Source of the DNA: G965207045 sp965207045
GTDB lineage: Bacteria; Pseudomonadota; Alphaproteobacteria; Rickettsiales; Anaplasmataceae
Length of the DNA stretch: 64,000 nucleotides
NCBI GenBank assembly: GCA_965207045.1
Contig: OZ242261.1
Location: 124,001-188,000 of the forward strand
Direction: 5' to 3'
Below are positions 1 through 9,361 of this stretch, one piece after another. Made by a program: the position numbers and the translations under genes. The notes beneath the pieces were generated by a model. That model had not been told where the DNA came from and did no database searches. It was given only the letters and a program-made list of their open reading frames with translations. The stretch's first letter is position 1; each line of letters begins with the position of its first letter.

Positions 1-66
1 TGTTACCTGAAGCTGATTGAAAAGAGAAATTCTGCCGGATAAATTAACATATTTAGATTGTTCCAT
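1..66 (-). CDS. 5' end of a gene leaving the window, possibly FlgF-like
   Basis: On the minus strand an ATG at 66 opens 22 codons without a stop to the window edge. The visible product reads MEQSKYVNLSGRISLFNQLQ and then V-T. The spacing of Y, V, L, S, L, Q and L resembles the N-terminus of FlgF-type flagellar rod proteins (x-Y-V-x-L-S-x-x-x-x-L-x-x-x-L), where an A-N-N-I-A-N motif would follow outside the window. That is pattern memory over 22 residues, and flagella are not expected in this family, so identity is open. It starts 11 bp downstream of the tRNA-His gene on the same strand, so they could share a transcript. A competing plus-strand frame ends in a stop at 40-42. Confidence 0.4.
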   Translation of the reverse strand, partial: MEQSKYVNLSGRISLFNQLQVT

Positions 67-77
67 GACAAGTATAG

Positions 78-154
78 TGGGGTGGATGACCGGGATCGAA
101 CCGGCGACATTCAGTACCACAAACTGACGCTCTAACCAACTGAGCTACACCCAC
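78..154 (-). tRNA. tRNA-His (anticodon GTG)
   Basis: Full cloverleaf on the minus strand: acceptor GTGGGTG pairs with CATCCAC (one G-U), the D arm has GCTC/GAGC, the anticodon stem is TCAGT/ACTGA around loop TTGTGGT, and the T arm is GCCGG/CCGGT around TTCGATC. A G at 155 can serve as G-1 opposite discriminator C at 81, the identity mark of tRNA-His. The CCA tail is encoded at 78-80. Confidence 0.97.
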
Positions 155-230
155 CACCAAGAATGAATTATATAAATATGATGGTAAATAACAAGATATT
201 TGTTAAATATGTCTTACTCTTTGTGCTTAA

Positions 231-259
231 TTGCTAAAGCTACGTTTCATTACTAAATA
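231..259 (+). promoter_or_regulatory. Candidate sigma-70 promoter of the coiled-coil gene
   Basis: TTGCTA (231-236), a 17-bp spacer and TAAATA (254-259) would start transcription near 266, about 28 nt before the ATG at 294. The hexamers are moderate matches; support comes from ideal spacing and the short leader seen at other candidate effector genes here. Confidence 0.4.
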
Positions 260-293
260 GTAATTTAATATATTAATTTTATTATCTAGATAA

Positions 294-2282
294 ATGTTGA
301 GAAGTAGTAAAATGATACACAATACTGATAATATAAATAATCATGATGAACTTGATAGAACGATTACAAAATTAAAATATATAGCAAGTGAAATCAAGCA
401 TAGAGAAGGGTTTGAAGCAAAAATTCAATCTGATGATGTTGATGTATATCATCAAAAATTTGAGGAAATGAATGTTGAGCAACTTATTCAAGAGTTTAAA
501 GAAACACTTAATAAGTTGTATTCAGAAACGTCTAGTCTTCTAGAGAAATGTAGTACAAGTGAAGAAATAGAAAGAGTAGAGAAGAAATGCTTGGATGCAC
601 TTAAGTCACCTGAAATTCTTGAAACATCAACTCTGTCACGAAAATTAAGTGAGAGGGAAAACGAGTCTATCACAAGCATAGCAGATAGTATGGAAAAAAA
701 AATAATGGAGCTAGTGAATGAAGCACGTAGAAAGTTGAAAATGGAACAAGCAAGTACTGAGAATAAGTATGAAGAATCAATTGCAAAATTGAAAGGGTTA
801 GTTGATAAAGCTGAAAAAAGCGAAATACCTAAACAACATTTTTCTCAACAAGTACTAGATATAGTTAAAAAAATACCTAAACAAATACCTTATCGGTTGA
901 AAAAATGCAGGACAGATGAGGAAATAGAAGAAGTTTTTAATAATTACTATTCTACTCTCGAAACAATAGAATCTAAACTTCATGGGAGTTACAGTATCAA
1001 TATGAATATACGTAGAGAGATTGTTAGATCATTTGAGGAGATATCTAAGGTTGTAGAAATGGAAAAATCTGATCTTGCCAGTAGAATGCGTGAAGAGATG
1101 TTAAAGACAATTAAAGGTATAGAAGAGATACAGCTTAGTAGAACAGAGAAGCAAAAAAAGCTTAGTAAATATGAAGAATCGATTGCAAAGTTGGAAGAGT
1201 TAATTAATAAAGCTGAAAAAGGCGAAATATCCAAAGACAATCTGTCAAAAGAAGTACAAGTTATATTTAAAGAGATGCCTACACAAATGTCTGAGCTGTT
1301 GAAACAAAGTAGGAAAGATGAGGAAATAGATGAGGTTGTTGATAATTGCTATTCTATTCTTGGAAAAATAAATTCTCAACTTTATGGGAATGAGCCGATG
1401 ATGAATTCCGAGATTTTTGTAGTGCTTGAAGGCATAGAAAGGGTTAGAAAAACAGAGAAATCTGATCTTCCTAGAAGAAGAATGCATGAAGAGATGTTAG
1501 AGAAAATTGAAGGTTTAACAAGTGAATTTGTAAAGAGGAAAACAGATGAGATGGGCAATCCAGAGGGTAATACTTCTCCTGTTGAGGAAAAGCTAGAATG
1601 CTCGAACGAAAAAAGTACAGAAGAACTTCTTCGAGAATTAAATGGTAAATTGAAAGAGTTGCCTGACAAAACGTCTGAGGCTGTTAAATTCTGTAGTGCA
1701 ATAGAGGGAATTGCGATAATAGACAAAAGCTGTGATGTGCTTGAATCAGTGTATAAAAAAATTAATCAGCTAATGATGTCTGAAAAATCACATAGTGATG
1801 ATATTAACCTCAATGAAGAGTTTTCCGTATTGTCTAAAATGCGTGAAGATCTAGAAAAAATTTCAAAAAAAGAGCAAAATGAATTGAATAAGAAGGGTGA
1901 GTTTGACTCTATAAAGTCACGAATATATCAAGTATTTAGTAATATATGTAATGCTATTATAAAAATGGTTAAGAGATGTGATGCCATTATAAAAATGGTT
2001 CAGGAAAAAAGTAGGTTTAGATCACGATTGGATAAAGAGGATTTAGAGTTTTTGAAAAAAAAAGATTTGTCTTCATTTAAGCCGCTTGATGAAAGTCAAC
2101 TTGAAAAAGTACTAAACGCACACTTATCTACAGGGGAAGAACAGCAGAAAAAAACAGGTGGTGATATAAAGGTAAGCTCAACAATTGATAAACAAGAAGA
2201 AGTGTTTGGTGACACAAAATATCAGAATTTGATTGAAAGTCAGCGTAAAAGTGTTGATGATCAGCATGGCCTAACAAAGTAG
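294..2282 (+). CDS. Large repeat-containing coiled-coil protein, unrecognised
   Basis: A 662-residue hydrophilic, Lys/Glu-rich protein with no signal peptide or membrane segment. It contains about four divergent copies of a 120-140 residue unit, starting near residues 60, 158, 292 and 440. Each copy has a leucine-rich helix, a segment like L-L-x-K-C-x-x-x-E-E-I-E-x-V, then a long charged helix. Copies 2 and 3 both open with KYEESIAKL. A short internal duplication of A-I-I-K-M-V lies near residues 554 and 564. The ATG at 294 is taken as start; a second in-frame ATG follows six codons later. It stands alone between tRNA-His and lpdA. Family unknown to me; size, repeats and composition suit a structural or secreted host-interaction protein, but that is inference. 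Confidence 0.8.
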   Translation: MLRSSKMIHNTDNINNHDELDRTITKLKYIASEIKHREGFEAKIQSDDVDVYHQKFEEMNVEQLIQEFKETLNKLYSETSSLLEKCSTSEEIERVEKKCLDALKSPEILETSTLSRKLSERENESITSIADSMEKKIMELVNEARRKLKMEQASTENKYEESIAKLKGLVDKAEKSEIPKQHFSQQVLDIVKKIPKQIPYRLKKCRTDEEIEEVFNNYYSTLETIESKLHGSYSINMNIRREIVRSFEEISKVVEMEKSDLASRMREEMLKTIKGIEEIQLSRTEKQKKLSKYEESIAKLEELINKAEKGEISKDNLSKEVQVIFKEMPTQMSELLKQSRKDEEIDEVVDNCYSILGKINSQLYGNEPMMNSEIFVVLEGIERVRKTEKSDLPRRRMHEEMLEKIEGLTSEFVKRKTDEMGNPEGNTSPVEEKLECSNEKSTEELLRELNGKLKELPDKTSEAVKFCSAIEGIAIIDKSCDVLESVYKKINQLMMSEKSHSDDINLNEEFSVLSKMREDLEKISKKEQNELNKKGEFDSIKSRIYQVFSNICNAIIKMVKRCDAIIKMVQEKSRFRSRLDKEDLEFLKKKDLSSFKPLDESQLEKVLNAHLSTGEEQQKKTGGDIKVSSTIDKQEEVFGDTKYQNLIESQRKSVDDQHGLTK

Positions 2283-2609
2283 CTGAAATAATAGATATAG
2301 TATGAAGGAAAGAAATTGCTGAAGATGGAGAAGTATTAACTGAAAGAGAAAAAAAGGAGACAAGTATTACCGTAAGAGAGTAAACGGAAAAAAAGAATTG
2401 AGGGGCTACAAAGTAAAATCTTAGATGTAATAGAAAATAAATGGCTTGCAAATACTAAGTAGCTTCGGTCAAAAGATTTGCCAGAAGAGAACTAGGCTAA
2501 CGAAGGATCAGCATCTTGATGACAATTTGGATAGAAGAGAAAAAGAAAATTGGCAAGGTAAGGTAGAAAAAACTATGCCAAATAGTTCTTTTGTTCGATA
2601 AACGCAAAG
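2283..2609 (+). pseudogene. Decayed coding sequence downstream of the coiled-coil gene
   Basis: This spacer keeps the purine-rich, Lys/Glu-coding look of the preceding gene. For example, 2305-2380 reads in one frame as an acidic helix (AEDGEVLTEREKKETSITV) between stops. Several stops and frame changes interrupt it, so no gene can be called. I read it as a decayed 3' extension or former repeat copy of the upstream coiled-coil gene, although mere AT-rich drift is possible. Confidence 0.35.
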
Positions 2610-3977
2610 TTAGACACTATGAATTGCTTTAAAGCAAGCTGCCAAAGCTGCTTCATTGATTGCTTCATTGAAGTCAGGGTGGGAATGACATACCATTGAA
2701 ATATCCTCTGCTGAAGCGCCATATTCCATAGCCAAAACAAGCTCATTGATTAAAGTTCCGGCTTGAGGACCAATTATATGTGCCCCAATAATTGTATCAT
2801 CTTTGTCGACAATAATTTTTACAAAACCATCTGTCTCACCAGTTGCCTTTGCCCTACTATTTGCGGTAAAAGGAAACTTACCTACTTTATATTTAATATT
2901 CATTCCTTTAACTTCTTGTTCAGTATAACCGACACTTGCAGCTTCAGGGTGTGTGTAAATAACAGAGGGGATAAAGCCAATATGTGCACTTTGGCAAGCA
3001 ATTATCTCAGCAACTGCAATACCCTCTTTTTCGGCTTTATGAGCTAACATAGGGCCAGGAATTACATCCCCTATAGCAAATACTCCAGGTAAGTTAGTCT
3101 CAAACTTTTTATTTACAAGGATAAATCCATGTTGATTTCTTTCTAATTCAACTCCAAGTTTTTCAGTGTTAGGCTTTCTACCTATAGCAACTAAAGCCTT
3201 ATCAACTTCTAAAACTTCACCTTCGTTATATTTTATAATAATTGAATTACCAACTTTTTCTACGGACTCAACTTTGGTTGAAAGCTTAAATTCCATTCCC
3301 TGTTTAACAAGTAATTTTTGTGTAAGGATACTAATATCAGCATCCATTGTTGGGATAATCTTGTCCGAGTACTCAAGTATAATAACTTTACTGCCTAGCC
3401 TACTCCAAATGGAGCCTAACTCTAAACCTATAACGCCGCCACCTATTACTGCCATTCTTTTTGGAATTGCATTCAAGTCCAGTGCACCAGTTGAAGACAG
3501 AATATCTTTTTCGTCAACCTTAACACAAGGAATAGTTTTACTTGTTGATCCTGTAGCAATTACTATGTACTTAGTAAGTAAACTTTCTTTGCTATTATTA
3601 TTAATAATGACTTTATTATCTCCACAAATTGTCCCACGGCCTTTTATAAGTTCAATCTTATTTGCCTTAAATAAATATTTAATCCCTGAATTTAAATCAG
3701 ATACAATCTTTTCTTTTCTAGACATCATTTTGTTAAGATCAACACCGATTCTATCAATCTTAACACCATGATTCTCGAAATTATATTTGGCTTCATAAAA
3801 CAATCCAGAGGAATGGAGTAAAACCTTTGAAGGAATGCAACCTTCATTTAGGCATGTTCCTCCTACAACTTCTCGTTCTTCAATACAAGCAACGCGTAAA
3901 CCTAGTTGTGCGGCCTTAATAGCACATACATATCCACCAGGACCAGAACCTATTACAATGACGTCATAATCAAACAA
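2610..3977 (-). CDS. lpdA: Dihydrolipoamide dehydrogenase (E3)
   Basis: FAD-dependent disulfide oxidoreductase that reoxidises the lipoyl groups of 2-oxoacid dehydrogenase complexes and passes electrons to NAD. Seen: N-terminal FAD motif VIVIGSGPGGYVCAIKAAQLG (trimmed family motif GxGxxG), the redox disulfide in GGTCLNEGCIPSK, a second dinucleotide fold with VIGGGVIGLELG, and the dimer-interface H-x-H-P near the C-terminus. About 455 residues, normal for E3. The open frame extends to a TTG at 3995, but a second TTG at 3975-3977 sits 5 nt after a strong GGAGG ribosome-binding site (3983-3987), so I place the start there. It overlaps the stop of the upstream bamB-like gene by 8 bp, indicating translational coupling. 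Confidence 0.96.
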   Translation of the reverse strand: MFDYDVIVIGSGPGGYVCAIKAAQLGLRVACIEEREVVGGTCLNEGCIPSKVLLHSSGLFYEAKYNFENHGVKIDRIGVDLNKMMSRKEKIVSDLNSGIKYLFKANKIELIKGRGTICGDNKVIINNNSKESLLTKYIVIATGSTSKTIPCVKVDEKDILSSTGALDLNAIPKRMAVIGGGVIGLELGSIWSRLGSKVIILEYSDKIIPTMDADISILTQKLLVKQGMEFKLSTKVESVEKVGNSIIIKYNEGEVLEVDKALVAIGRKPNTEKLGVELERNQHGFILVNKKFETNLPGVFAIGDVIPGPMLAHKAEKEGIAVAEIIACQSAHIGFIPSVIYTHPEAASVGYTEQEVKGMNIKYKVGKFPFTANSRAKATGETDGFVKIIVDKDDTIIGAHIIGPQAGTLINELVLAMEYGASAEDISMVCHSHPDFNEAINEAALAACFKAIHSV

Positions 3978-5193
3978 AATTTCCTCCAATAACAACTAGA
4001 TTTCCACTTTTAGTAAAGGAACACAAAGCATTTCCAACTATAAATGGTTTTAGTATTATCCCTTCAGGAATAATAGCTTCATTAACTAATTCACCATTTT
4101 CAGGATTATACCCAAGAGCCTTTCCCTTATCAGTGAATAACCATAAATGATCATTGATTAATATTGGGTCATAAAAAGTTCTATCATCGTCCAAATATGA
4201 ACGCTTCCATTTGAATTTTCCATAGCTATCCATCGCAAGGAATTTCTCATCTTCAGTTAAAATAAATAACATCTCACCAACTATATAGGGATTACCTTTA
4301 AATAATGCACGTTTTTTCCACTTTCTTTCTCCTGTTTTTAAATCAAATGCCTCTACTTTTCCGATATTATTGGAAACAATTACAACATTTCCCAACACTA
4401 TAGGAGAATCATCTAATTTATAAAAAATCAAAGAATTAACTTGATTTAATTCTGTATCAAGATCTCTAGACCATATAACCTTACCATTATTACTATCAAG
4501 TACAACTACTTCATCACTGATAGGAGGAAGTATCAGTTTATCATCATAGAAGATAGGCGAACTAAAATTAAGCTTTTTTAAAGTTGATATTGGTGCTTGA
4601 TGTGACCATTCTAACGTTCCATCTTTAGAGTTTAGAACATACAAGTAATTATCTATAGTCATTACAGCAAATCTCCTGCCATTAATATCAATCCCCTTAC
4701 TGCGTACAGGCGCTTTCAAAGATTTTTTCCAAATAATGTCACCATTTTTAGGATTGACACCATAAACTCTCGTTGTGCCAGTTGTAATAAGCAACATTCC
4801 ATTAACATTTGATATGAACCCATGCTTACCACTACTTGTGATATCTTTGTGCCAAATTTTCTGACCATTAATATCTACACAGTACAAATCTCCAGAATCA
4901 TGCAGTAAAAATATCTTCTCATCTATAGAAATGGCAGAAATTATATTTCCCCTATCCAGTTCAAACTCCTTGTAGTGATATATATCATCAATTTTCTTGT
5001 TAATAGAGTTTGCACCATAATTAGCTTCAGGTATATTCAGTATAAAAGCAGAACCATCAACTTCTTCATCAAGTTGTTCTATAAAAAGTGGTTCCTTGTT
5101 ACCTATGTCTAGTGGAACCTTGTCTTCCTTGTCAAATAAAGAAATACAAGAAGAAACAGCTAAAAGTAGAGCTAGAAATTGAGCATAATACAT
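3970..5193 (-). CDS. bamB: BamB-like PQQ-type beta-propeller lipoprotein
   Basis: A 407-residue predicted lipoprotein. A hydrophobic signal ends in lipobox V-S-S-C (Cys about residue 16). The rest consists of PQQ-like beta-propeller blades with recurring G-x-x-x-W-x-x-x motifs such as NGQKIWHKDI, NGDIIWKKSL, DGTLEWSHQAP, NGKVIWSRDL and TGERKWKKR. This is the layout of BamB, the outer-membrane accessory of the BAM complex that inserts beta-barrel proteins. The gene sits directly upstream of lpdA with an 8-bp overlap; that pairing has no obvious functional logic. A generic PQQ-repeat protein is the alternative. Confidence 0.82.
   Translation of the reverse strand: MYYAQFLALLLAVSSCISLFDKEDKVPLDIGNKEPLFIEQLDEEVDGSAFILNIPEANYGANSINKKIDDIYHYKEFELDRGNIISAISIDEKIFLLHDSGDLYCVDINGQKIWHKDITSSGKHGFISNVNGMLLITTGTTRVYGVNPKNGDIIWKKSLKAPVRSKGIDINGRRFAVMTIDNYLYVLNSKDGTLEWSHQAPISTLKKLNFSSPIFYDDKLILPPISDEVVVLDSNNGKVIWSRDLDTELNQVNSLIFYKLDDSPIVLGNVVIVSNNIGKVEAFDLKTGERKWKKRALFKGNPYIVGEMLFILTEDEKFLAMDSYGKFKWKRSYLDDDRTFYDPILINDHLWLFTDKGKALGYNPENGELVNEAIIPEGIILKPFIVGNALCSFTKSGNLVVIGGNFV
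3983..3987 (-). promoter_or_regulatory. Ribosome-binding site that fixes the lpdA start
   Basis: The minus strand reads GGAGG followed by AAATT and TTG. The site lies inside the end of the bamB-like gene and selects the TTG at 3977 over the upstream TTG at 3995. Confidence 0.7.
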
Positions 5194-5267
5194 AAATTTG
5201 CTACAATATATGACATCAACGAATTATAAACTTGTCTGTTAATTTAGGCAAGATGTATGAATATTAT

Positions 5268-6425
5268 TCAGTTTGGGCGGAGATGCAAAGACTGTTCTTC
5301 TGATGAAGATGTTATTGCTACCACACCTTGCATTTTTACAGAAGGTTGTTGCTGTGCAGACTCGTTTTTGTGAGTTGCAATATCTTCTAACATTGTAAGA
5401 AACTTGATCTTGACACAATCTACTTTAATATAGTCTTGAATAGGTGTTGGTAGAGGTAGTTTGTCAATAATGTTATAATAACCTTCTTTAACTCCTTCAT
5501 GTTTAATATCGAAAACTCGTTTAGTATCTAAAACTTTTATTTGTCCAAGGCAACATTTTAGTATTGCTTTTACACAAATGTGATGCAGATCAATACAATT
5601 TTCATTTTCGCCATCATGCAATGTATCTAATTCCTCTTTTGCCGGCAACATTTTATTAGCAAGAGAGACATCTAATTTTTCTTTTATTTGCAACAATTTA
5701 TCGACTAACTCACTGTGTGACTCCCTATCTGTTATCTCCATTAATATTATCATCATTTCAAGGTAATTGTCGTTTAAACATTGATCAGGTTGTTTCTTTT
5801 TTTTATTTAATAATAATGTTATTATATTAGATATAATTATTTTCTTCTGTGTTGGATGAAATAGTAAAATTGCTTGTACTACTTTTACTTGGAATTTTGC
5901 AATAGCTGTTCTTATTGCGTAAGTTAGATCGGATTGAGTCGTTATTGTTTTTATAACTTTTATTGCTATGTCTTCATAGTTGTGATCAATTGCCCATTCT
6001 GTTACTCTTTTTAGCATAGGATTAGTTACATCTTTTTCTTCTACTTCTAGCAAGGTATACGCTATTTTTTTTACAAGATTACCATTACTACAAAGGTTGG
6101 GATTCAGCCGTATGAGCGAAGATAGCGCTTTATCTTCTAATGAAACTCCTTTTTGTATTAAAAACTTAATCATTCTCAATTTGCCGCGTGATACAGCACG
6201 TGATAAGGGTGTGACGTGACAAAAAAATTGAGAGGTTTTGCGATTCTTCAGGATATCATCAAATATATCACTGTGAAGTTCGGATATACTTTTAACAACC
6301 TCAATATTGCCCTCGGAAATAGCATGATAAAGATTTTCTACTATTTGCTCATATCTTGTATACCTAAAAAGGTAATGGTAATCTGTTGCTATTGTATATC
6401 CTGGCATGTAATAAGTATATATCAT
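5268..6425 (-). CDS. Degenerate ankyrin-repeat protein, candidate effector
   Basis: A 385-residue protein without signal peptide. Residues about 30-105 contain ankyrin-like helices: LYHAISEGNIEVVKSI followed by TPLSRAVSRGKLRMIKFLIQ and a G-V-S-L turn, the T-P-L-x-x-A-x-x-x-x-x-x-x-x-x-L-x-x-x-G pattern. The remaining helical repeats have lost the consensus. The C-terminus is a 50-residue tail rich in Ser and Gln. It is divergently arranged with dnaQ. Ankyrin proteins of this bacterial family are often type IV secreted; that role is inferred from family knowledge only. Confidence 0.7.
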   Translation of the reverse strand: MIYTYYMPGYTIATDYHYLFRYTRYEQIVENLYHAISEGNIEVVKSISELHSDIFDDILKNRKTSQFFCHVTPLSRAVSRGKLRMIKFLIQKGVSLEDKALSSLIRLNPNLCSNGNLVKKIAYTLLEVEEKDVTNPMLKRVTEWAIDHNYEDIAIKVIKTITTQSDLTYAIRTAIAKFQVKVVQAILLFHPTQKKIIISNIITLLLNKKKKQPDQCLNDNYLEMMIILMEITDRESHSELVDKLLQIKEKLDVSLANKMLPAKEELDTLHDGENENCIDLHHICVKAILKCCLGQIKVLDTKRVFDIKHEGVKEGYYNIIDKLPLPTPIQDYIKVDCVKIKFLTMLEDIATHKNESAQQQPSVKMQGVVAITSSSEEQSLHLRPN

Positions 6426-6533
6426 ATCTATGACAGCTGCAAGACGAAGAAATTTAATATATATAATGGTAATGTTTTTGGTGTACTATGCAAAGCTTGC
6501 TACAGGATTTATAATGGAGTTATTTTCTAAAAA

Positions 6534-7214
6534 ATGGAACTGCATGTGCGTACAGTTGTATTAGATACTGAAACAACTGGTATTAGTGTTAAACTTGGCC
6601 ATAAAATAGTAGAGATCGGATGTGTTGAAGTAATTGATCGAGTAAAAACTGATAATGTTTTTCATACATACATAAATCCAGAGCGAAATATTCCTAGCCA
6701 TTCAACTAGAATCCATGGTATAACTAATGAACAAGTTGCTGATAAGCCAAAGTTTGCTGAAATAGCACATGATTTTCTAAAGTTTATAAAAGATAGCACT
6801 ATAGTAATACATAATGCAGCTTTTGATACTAGCTTTTTGAATTTTGAGCTTACAAATATATGTAATGATCAAATACCTCAGGAAAAAGTAGTAGACACAG
6901 TGCAGATAGCAAGAAGAAAGTTTCCGAATTCTTCAGTTTCACTTGATGAACTTTGTAAGCGCTTTAATATTTCACTTGAACGTAGAAAATATCATGGTGC
7001 ATTGCTTGATGCAGAGCTTTTAGCGCAGGTATATTTAGAATTAACAAAGGCAAATCAATCAGTTATGTTATTTGCTGAGCACTATAATAATGACTCAAGA
7101 AGGGTTATATTAAAAACACGTGAACATAAAGCATTAGATGAAGAGCTTAGAAGGCACAAGAGTGTTCTTAAAGAAATTAAAAATCCACTTTGGAATAGAG
7201 TGAAAAACGTATAG
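6534..7214 (+). CDS. dnaQ: DNA polymerase III epsilon subunit (3'-5' proofreading exonuclease)
   Basis: DEDDh exonuclease that removes misincorporated bases within the replicative polymerase core. Seen: ExoI V-L-D-T-E-T-T-G near residue 10, ExoII around VIHNAAFDTSFLNFEL, and ExoIII with YHGALLDAELLAQVYLEL carrying the catalytic H and D. At 226 residues it matches the family, with a short tail for binding the alpha subunit, which is encoded elsewhere in this window (dnaE). Single gene, transcribed away from the ankyrin gene. Confidence 0.96.
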   Translation: MELHVRTVVLDTETTGISVKLGHKIVEIGCVEVIDRVKTDNVFHTYINPERNIPSHSTRIHGITNEQVADKPKFAEIAHDFLKFIKDSTIVIHNAAFDTSFLNFELTNICNDQIPQEKVVDTVQIARRKFPNSSVSLDELCKRFNISLERRKYHGALLDAELLAQVYLELTKANQSVMLFAEHYNNDSRRVILKTREHKALDEELRRHKSVLKEIKNPLWNRVKNV

Positions 7215-7432
7215 ATATTTTTTCTAATTTGAAAATAAATTTGGGGTAAAATACGCTTTTCTTGTCTCATGACTGCATAAACCTTATTGAGGATAGTAAT
7301 AACCAAGACTGTTTTACTTTGTTTTGCACAACAGTTTCTCTATGGATGGATGGGGTATGCAGTTTAAACACTGTGAAATCTATTATAGATATATAAATTG
7401 TGATCTAAAATTCAAAAAAATGATCAAGTATC

Positions 7433-8707
7433 TTATGGTTTAACTTTTTTTAGTATCAAAGTAGCATTTGTTCCACCAAAGCCAAAAGAATTTGAAAGAA
7501 CTACATTAACATTTTTTTCTTGAGTGAAATTGGGAACTAAGTTGATACCTCTACAAGAATTATCAGGATCTTCTAAATTCAAGGTTGGAGGTATTACAGA
7601 ATCACGTATTGCTAAAATAGAAAATATAGCTTCTACACTGCCTGCTGCTCCAAGGAGATGACCAATTGATGATTTCGTTGAAGAAATTGCTACATCATTT
7701 ACTTTGTTGCCGAATAAATGTTTCAAAGCTATAATTTCAGCTATATCTCCTGCTGGAGTGGATGTTCCGTGAGCATTAACATAATCTATCTTCTGAACAG
7801 GAATTTGTGCAGCTGCTAAAGCAAGACTCATAGCTTTATAAGCACCTTTGCCTTCAGCTTCAGGAGCAGCTATATGGTATGCATCTCCTGATTCTCCATA
7901 ACCGATTAATTCAGCATATATATTTGTTGCACCACGCTTTTTTGCATGTTCATAATCTTCTAGAACAACTATTCCAGCACCATCTCCCATGACAAAACCA
8001 TCTCGTCTTTTATCCCATGGTCTAGATGCGTGAGGCGGATCATCATTAAAGTTTGTTGATAGAGCTCTCATAGATGCAAATCCGGCTATTCCTAATCTAC
8101 ATACAGCGCATTCTGCACTACCTGCTATCATAACATCAGCCTCGCCAGCTTTTATTATTCTAGAAGCTTGAATTATGGCATGAGCACCTGTTGAACAAGC
8201 GCTAACTGTAGACTCATTTGGTCCAGTAAAACTGTTTTTTATAGAAACATGACCAGATATTAAATTGATCAAGCTTCCAGGAACAAAAAATGGACTAACT
8301 CTTCTAGGACCTATTTCATGCAAAATTACAGCCATTTCTGCAATTGACTGCAATCCACCGATACCTGAGCCAATCAAAACACCTACTCTATCGTGATCTA
8401 ATAGAGGATAATTAAGCAAACCAGAGTCATCAATAGCATCTTGTGCTGCTCCAATTCCATAACCAATAAATTTATCTATTTTTTTATGATCTTTTGTATT
8501 TTGTACGTATTTAGACAGGTCAAAACAGTTTTCACCTGTATCAGAAACCGTTCCCGCAATCTTGCATGATAAATCATCAACTTTGAACTTCTCAATTTTG
8601 GAGATACCAGACTTTCCTTCAAGTAACAATTTCCAGCTCTGTTTTACTCCAGAAGCTAATGGAGTTACTAGACCAATTCCAGTTACTACTACTTTCCTCA
8701 GAGGCAT
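7433..8707 (-). CDS. fabF: 3-oxoacyl-[acyl-carrier-protein] synthase II
   Basis: Condensing enzyme that elongates acyl-ACP with malonyl-ACP in type II fatty acid synthesis. Seen: nucleophile Cys in TVSACSTGAHAI (about residue 170), the first catalytic His in NAHGTSTPAGD, and the second in KSSIGHLLGAAGS; the C-terminus has the glycine-rich NSFGFGGTNATL. 424 residues, near the usual 410-415. It lies 9 bp downstream of acpP on the same strand, the classical acpP-fabF operon, so carrier and synthase are made together. Confidence 0.98.
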   Translation of the reverse strand: MPLRKVVVTGIGLVTPLASGVKQSWKLLLEGKSGISKIEKFKVDDLSCKIAGTVSDTGENCFDLSKYVQNTKDHKKIDKFIGYGIGAAQDAIDDSGLLNYPLLDHDRVGVLIGSGIGGLQSIAEMAVILHEIGPRRVSPFFVPGSLINLISGHVSIKNSFTGPNESTVSACSTGAHAIIQASRIIKAGEADVMIAGSAECAVCRLGIAGFASMRALSTNFNDDPPHASRPWDKRRDGFVMGDGAGIVVLEDYEHAKKRGATNIYAELIGYGESGDAYHIAAPEAEGKGAYKAMSLALAAAQIPVQKIDYVNAHGTSTPAGDIAEIIALKHLFGNKVNDVAISSTKSSIGHLLGAAGSVEAIFSILAIRDSVIPPTLNLEDPDNSCRGINLVPNFTQEKNVNVVLSNSFGFGGTNATLILKKVKP

Positions 8708-8716
8708 AAAATAATG

Positions 8717-8980
8717 TTATTTTTCTTTCTTTTCCAATTGTTTTACAATATAATCAACAGCATCGCCTATAGTAAATATTTTTTCCACTGCTTCATCAGG
8801 TACCTCTATTTCATATTCATCTTCTGCTGCCATGATAAAGTCAATTTGCTCAAGGCTGTCTGCGCCTAAATCATCAACAAATTTAGTGTCTTCAACAACT
8901 TTGCTTTTATCTTCTATTTTTAAAGTCTCAATTGTTAATTGAATTACCTTTAACAATACTTTTTCCCTATCAACTGCCAT
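8717..8980 (-). CDS. acpP: Acyl carrier protein
   Basis: A small acidic four-helix protein that carries growing acyl chains on a 4'-phosphopantetheine arm. The modified Ser is in F-V-D-D-L-G-A-D-S-L-E (about residue 42), followed by helix III with a typical EDEYEIEVPDEAVEKI recognition stretch. 87 residues, slightly longer than the 78-80 usual because of an extended lysine-ended tail. First gene of the acpP-fabF pair. Confidence 0.98.
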   Translation of the reverse strand: MAVDREKVLLKVIQLTIETLKIEDKSKVVEDTKFVDDLGADSLEQIDFIMAAEDEYEIEVPDEAVEKIFTIGDAVDYIVKQLEKKEK

Positions 8981-9361
8981 AACTTTTTATCTTGAAAAGA
9001 GATGGTTAACATGAAATTAGCACTTTAGCAATATGTAAACTGCATACTTCTATACTGTACTAATCTATTAGATCTCATGGTAGATAATATTCTAGCTTAT
9101 AAATACAACTCTTTTTCATTTTAACATATTGCGCAACACATTTGAATGTAACTTATCCTCTATTATAATTTATGTTCGGTGTATTTAACACTTTTCTTTG
9201 ATAGTATCAAGTACAATACTTGCTCTAGTTAGAAATAGATATTATTGAAGAAAATAATACTATCGTTTTTTTTCTTAGTGCTATTTTATGCAAGGACACA
9301 AAAGACTTTGATGTGGATACAAACATAAATTGATTTGAAAAGTAGTAGGTTTCCCTATATC
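8981..9361. other. Intergenic spacer, 381 bp, no gene seen
   Basis: No convincing reading frame or RNA. It holds two small palindromes: TTGATA-G-TATCAA near 9199-9211, and an imperfect hairpin near 9238-9267 followed by an eight-T run on the plus strand. The latter looks terminator-like, but no plus-strand gene precedes it. The acpP promoter should lie in the left part; I could not pick convincing hexamers. Confidence 0.5.

Noticed and set aside
6216..6530. A 104-codon plus-strand frame upstream of dnaQ
   Set aside because: It is antisense to the ankyrin-like gene for most of its length and resembles no protein.
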